Below are positions 15,156-17,612 of a stretch of 17,612 nt of DNA, piece after piece. The first letter of the stretch is position 1, and each line of letters opens with the position of its first letter. The stretch is from DASVCS01 sp036381495 (GTDB lineage: Bacteria > Gemmatimonadota > Gemmatimonadetes > Longimicrobiales > RSA9). The translations under genes were made by a program, and so were the position numbers. Where the stretch lies: assembly GCA_036381495.1 (NCBI GenBank), contig DASVCS010000154.1:1-17612 (forward strand). The letters are read 5' to 3'. Below the pieces are notes generated by a model. It did no database searches. It was not told the origin of the DNA and was given only the letters and a program-made list of their open reading frames with translations.

Positions 15156-15461
15156 TCAACGCGAGACTTCGCGGCCGAGTCGCCGCTGAACGTCTTCCAC
15201 GGCGCCCTCGAGGCGGCGGTCACGCCCCTTGTGGTCATCCATCGTGAGGACCATGTACACCCGGTCGTGCTTCTCTCGCAAGCGCTCTTCGGCGCGGCGC
15301 ACGACGGGCATCACCTCGTCCCACTCGCCTTCGATCACGGTGTCGGCGCCGGTCAGCCGATAGTCGAGACCCGCCCGATCGATCTCGTCCACCACCTCGG
15401 ACACCGGATCGGCGAGCGAGTCGTCGGAGCCGATCGGGAACATCGAGAGACTGAACAGCAT
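15156..15461 (-). CDS. Thiamine-binding family protein (MTH1187/UPF0045 type)
   Basis: 101 residues, the usual size. The sequence follows the family pattern: a first strand MFPIGSDDSLADPVSEVVDEIDRAGLDYRL, the TVIEGEWDEVMPVVRRAEERL helix, then RVYMVLTMDDHKGRDRRLEGAVEDV with the typical DxR/K-containing loop. These ferredoxin-fold proteins form tetramers in the cytosol and bind thiamine or its derivatives, and some are linked to thiamine uptake. The ATG at 15461 is preceded by GGAGG with a 7-nt spacer. It ends 44 nt before the redoxin start, so the genes from here to rocD are likely one transcript. Confidence 0.8.
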   Translation of the reverse strand: MLFSLSMFPIGSDDSLADPVSEVVDEIDRAGLDYRLTGADTVIEGEWDEVMPVVRRAEERLREKHDRVYMVLTMDDHKGRDRRLEGAVEDVQRRLGREVSR

Positions 15462-15627
15462 GGGAGCACCTCCGGACGTTTGGGAGCGGCACGCGCGGAA
15501 GAGAATGGATCTCGCGCCGGTCGCGCGCATCGCGCAAGCCGCGTGCCGCGGAGGGGCGGCACGCCGGCGACCGCTGCCGCCGGCGCACCGCCCCACGCTC
15601 GGGTCCACGCCGGCTCGGCGCGGTCGC

Positions 15628-16821
15628 TCACGCCGGTCGCACGCCCCGCACCGCGGGCTGCGAGGGCTCGACCTCCTCGCGGGTCACGCTCTCACCACGA
15701 GCACTCGTCCGACCCTCCTCCAGGAGCGATTTCAGCCGCACCAGGTCCTCGTCCATGGCTCGCTTCGGATCCACACCGAGCAACGAGGCCACGACGTGGC
15801 CGACCGCGCCCGCCGGCGGGTTGTACGTCATTTGGATGCTCACCCGCGTGCCGCCATCGGGGCTCCGCTCGAACCGGGCGATCCCCGCGTTCCCCACGAC
15901 CGAGCCGGGCACGCTCTTCCAGGCCAACACCTCGCCGGGCACCGACTTCGTCACCACGGCATCCCACTCGACCGTCGCACCCAGCGGCCCCCGCGCCACC
16001 CAGTGGTACGTCCCCTCGCCCGTCCGCCGCACCTCCTGGAGATGCGCCATGAAACGCGGGAAGTTCTCCGGCCGGCTCCAGAACGCGAAGACGTCCTCGA
16101 TTGGCGCATCGATCGTGATCGTCTTCTGGATGTCCACGGCGCGCCGGCCGGCGTTCACCCCGACCAGCCGGCGGAGCCCGAGATTCGTCGCCGCCCGCGC
16201 GAGCAAACTCGCCCCGGCCGCGCCGAGCACCGTCCCCGTGATCCCCCCGCGCCGCAGACCCGACAGCAGCAGCCCCGCGCCCGCCGCACCGGCCAGCAGC
16301 CGCGGAGCCGGCGCCCAGTTCTCCTGCAACAACTCGGGGCGCCGACCCGTCCGCCGCGTCGGCTCGCCCTGCAACCCGGGAACGTTCCCCGCGGTCTCGT
16401 GAACCTCGAGCCGGTGGTTGAGCCCCCGCACGCCACGCACCGATTCCGCCGCCGAGAGCAGGTCATCCACCTCGCGCGCGAGGACCGGCCCCCGCAGCGT
16501 CACGAACCCGTCATCCGCCGAGACCTCGATCGCACCCGGATGCGTGACCGCCCGCCCGATCGCCGACCGAACCCGCGCCTCCAGCACCTCATCCGTCACG
16601 CGCTCCCCGTGCAGCCGCGACTTCACCTCCGCTGCCGCGCCCACCGACCGGTTCCGCAGGTCCCGCGCGGTCGTGTCCGCCGCATCGTTCACCTCGTGCA
16701 GCGCGTGCACCATCCGGTCGCGCATCTGCGCCCGCCGCCGACGCCCCTGCCGCGGATCCAGCAGGTACATCAGCCCGGCCCCGAGCATTGCGCCGCCCAG
16801 CCACTTCCGCTGATCCGTCAT
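15628..16821 (-). CDS. BON-domain and SRPBCC (cyclase/dehydrase) fusion protein
   Basis: 397 residues. The start MTDQRKWLGGAMLGAGLMYLLDPRQGRRRRAQMRDR is a YtxH-like membrane-association segment found before BON and related domains. Residues 75-141 are a BON domain (VTDEVLEARVRSAIGR ... VSADDGFVTLRGPVL ... SVRGVRGLNHRLEV), a phospholipid-interacting fold. Residues 173-211 are Gly/Ala/Leu-rich and may cross or enter a membrane. Residues 229-365 form an SRPBCC hotdog-like pocket (VDIQKTITIDAPIEDVFAFWSRPENFPRFMAHLQEVR ... GTRVSIQMTYNPPAGAVGHVVASLLG), a lipid or polyketide-binding fold. The ATG at 16821 has GGAGG 6 nt upstream. Proteins of this build often accompany stress responses. The 166-bp gap after it shows no clear terminator. 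Confidence 0.85.
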   Translation of the reverse strand: MTDQRKWLGGAMLGAGLMYLLDPRQGRRRRAQMRDRMVHALHEVNDAADTTARDLRNRSVGAAAEVKSRLHGERVTDEVLEARVRSAIGRAVTHPGAIEVSADDGFVTLRGPVLAREVDDLLSAAESVRGVRGLNHRLEVHETAGNVPGLQGEPTRRTGRRPELLQENWAPAPRLLAGAAGAGLLLSGLRRGGITGTVLGAAGASLLARAATNLGLRRLVGVNAGRRAVDIQKTITIDAPIEDVFAFWSRPENFPRFMAHLQEVRRTGEGTYHWVARGPLGATVEWDAVVTKSVPGEVLAWKSVPGSVVGNAGIARFERSPDGGTRVSIQMTYNPPAGAVGHVVASLLGVDPKRAMDEDLVRLKSLLEEGRTSARGESVTREEVEPSQPAVRGVRPA

Positions 16822-16875
16822 CGCGATCCTCCGTCGTTGGTCCTGCCCTCACTGCCCCCTTGCATTGCAGGATTC

Positions 16876-17175
16876 GGGCTAGGGGTTGGGCTAGGGCTGG
16901 GGCTGGGGCTAGGGCTGGGGAGTGCCCGGGAGGGGGTGCGGTGGTGGGGAGGACGGCCCGGGGGGGACTGGGAGCTGGATGGGAACGGCCGGGAACGGGA
17001 GCGGGAACGTTTACGTTTACGGGATGGGGGCGACCGGGAACGGGAGGCGGGTCGCGCACGCGCTCGCGCTCGCGCACGCGAACGGGATGGGGATCGGGAG
17101 GGGATGGGAACAACCGGGAACGGGAGCGGCGACTGCGTCGCCTGGAGCGGGAACGTTTACGTTTACGGGATCGGA
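16876..17175 (+). repeat. Composite G-rich intergenic repeat, copy C
   Basis: On the plus strand: seven G-tracts with 2-3 nt links (16876-16920), the 33-bp block shared with copy A (16917-16949), GGGAACGG units, a CGTTTACGTTTACG core (17008-17021), an alternating purine-pyrimidine block (17051-17080) and a 20-bp block identical to copy A (17092-17111). A second unit like that of copy B then follows: a triloop hairpin GGCGAC-TGC-GTCGCC (17128-17142) and a second core (17154-17167). It fills most of the 480-bp gap between the BON-SRPBCC start and tRNA-Leu, with the G-rich strand opposite to the direction of both neighbours. It is inverted relative to copy A. Confidence 0.8.
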
Positions 17176-17240
17176 AGCGGGGTCGGGCGCGTTTGCGGGA
17201 ACCGTGGGGCGGCGTCTGCTGTGCCGGCGGGGACCGGACG

Positions 17241-17260
17241 GCGCGGCTACGGTGCCGCGC
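17241..17260 (-). other. GC hairpin downstream of tRNA-Leu
   Basis: A 7-bp perfect stem (GCGCGGC with GCCGCGC, 6-nt loop) lies 43 nt past the tRNA 3' end. There is no U-tract. It could help end or trim the tRNA transcript, but that is a guess. Confidence 0.3.
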
Positions 17261-17303
17261 GGATCGGGGGGACGCGCTCGCGCACCGCAGTGACCGGGAT
17301 CAA

Positions 17304-17387
<84 letters not shown>

Positions 17388-17417
17388 CAGGTGCTCGGGC
17401 CGCTGCCCGAGACTTGA

Positions 17418-17423
17418 AATATA
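17418..17423 (-). promoter_or_regulatory. -10 element upstream of tRNA-Leu
   Basis: TATATT on the minus strand, 31 nt before the tRNA 5' end, would start transcription near 17411. No good -35 is present at 17 bp. The insertion sequence ends 50 bp further upstream. Confidence 0.45.
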
Positions 17424-17472
17424 GCGGATCACGCCGTCCGCCTCCAGCCCCCGCGACCGCCCGCACCTGGCC

Positions 17473-17612
17473 CTAGGCTGTGTTTGCAAAGTGTCGTCTC
17501 AGGTAGAGGCGAATCATGGCGATTCTGACCATGGCCAGGTAATGGATAGCGAGCTTCTCATAGCGTGTGGCGATCCGCCGCAACTCCTTGAGCCAGCCGA
17601 TGAGGCGCTCGA
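17473..17612 (-). CDS. IS5-family transposase, C-terminal part (cut by the window edge)
   Basis: The last 45 residues are visible: ERLIGWLKELRRIATRYEKLA, then a hydrophobic helix, then LRRHFANTA and a stop. The E-R-x-x-x-W-L-K ... R-Y-E-K pattern is the end of the DDE domain of IS5-type transposases, and its first Glu is the likely catalytic E. The reading frame is open to the window edge, so the gene may be intact. The stop codon TAG lies outside the element, in the CTAG target sequence. Confidence 0.85.
   Translation of the reverse strand, partial: ERLIGWLKELRRIATRYEKLAIHYLAMVRIAMIRLYLRRHFANTA
17476..17612 (-). mobile_element. IS5-family insertion sequence, one end
   Basis: The element ends at GGCTGTGTTTGCAAAGTG (17476-17493), its presumed terminal inverted repeat, next to CTAG (17473-17476), which fits the YTAR target of IS5-family elements. 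The other end is outside the window, so the inverted repeat and target duplication cannot be confirmed. Its base composition is clearly less GC-rich than the flanking DNA, a sign of transfer. It landed just upstream of the tRNA-Leu promoter. Confidence 0.75.

Noticed and set aside
16876..17175. CRISPR array
   Set aside because: The repeated units are short, unequally spaced and joined by related sequence rather than unique spacers; no cas genes are present.

Overview
The window is about 17.6 kb of very GC-rich bacterial DNA with tightly packed genes. The gene repertoire points to the phylum Gemmatimonadota: a 6-bladed beta-propeller lipoprotein-like protein with a CxxC start, a TonB-plug protein with a Pro/Asp/Ser/Leu linker, an ECF sigma factor followed by a glycogen-binding-domain anti-sigma, and a BON-SRPBCC protein. 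This assignment is inference from family habits, not from a marker gene.

Layout. From 95 to 6080 everything reads on the minus strand. pepA (leucyl aminopeptidase), a TonB-plug outer-membrane protein and a secreted staphylococcal-type nuclease form a chain joined by 4-nt stop/start overlaps. Downstream of it lie a beta-propeller protein and a small Cys-rich secreted peptide. A 650-bp gene-free stretch (6081-6730) holds a G-rich composite repeat (copy A) and an 18-bp perfect palindrome. The minus-strand operon gltA-icd follows (citrate synthase, NADP isocitrate dehydrogenase), with a good promoter and a structured leader. Divergently, on the plus strand, run an ECF sigma factor, a membrane anti-sigma with a CBM48 (glycogen-binding) domain, a beta-rich secreted protein that also ends in CBM48, and an Ala-rich secreted protein. 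Then come a sigma54-like promoter, a strong intrinsic terminator and a small FeoA-like gene.

Repeat copy B (13184-13294) sits in a convergent gap. It is followed by minus-strand genes: BON-SRPBCC protein, a thiamine-binding-family protein, a redoxin-like protein and rocD (ornithine aminotransferase), the last two overlapping. Copy C of the repeat (16876-17175) lies between the BON-SRPBCC gene and tRNA-Leu(CAA). The window ends inside an IS5-family insertion sequence.

The most unusual content is the intergenic repeat family. Copies A and C share, in the same order and in opposite orientations, a run of G-tracts able to form G-quadruplexes, a 33-bp near-identical block, a CGTTTACGTTTACG core, an alternating purine-pyrimidine block and a 20-bp identical block. 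Copy B carries the same core inside a long inverted repeat. Small 6-bp-stem, 3-nt-loop hairpins with differing but self-complementary stems recur next to the core. The second item of interest is the sigma/anti-sigma/CBM48 cluster, which looks like an envelope signalling unit tied to an alpha-glucan ligand. Positions 1-94 show nothing I can support.
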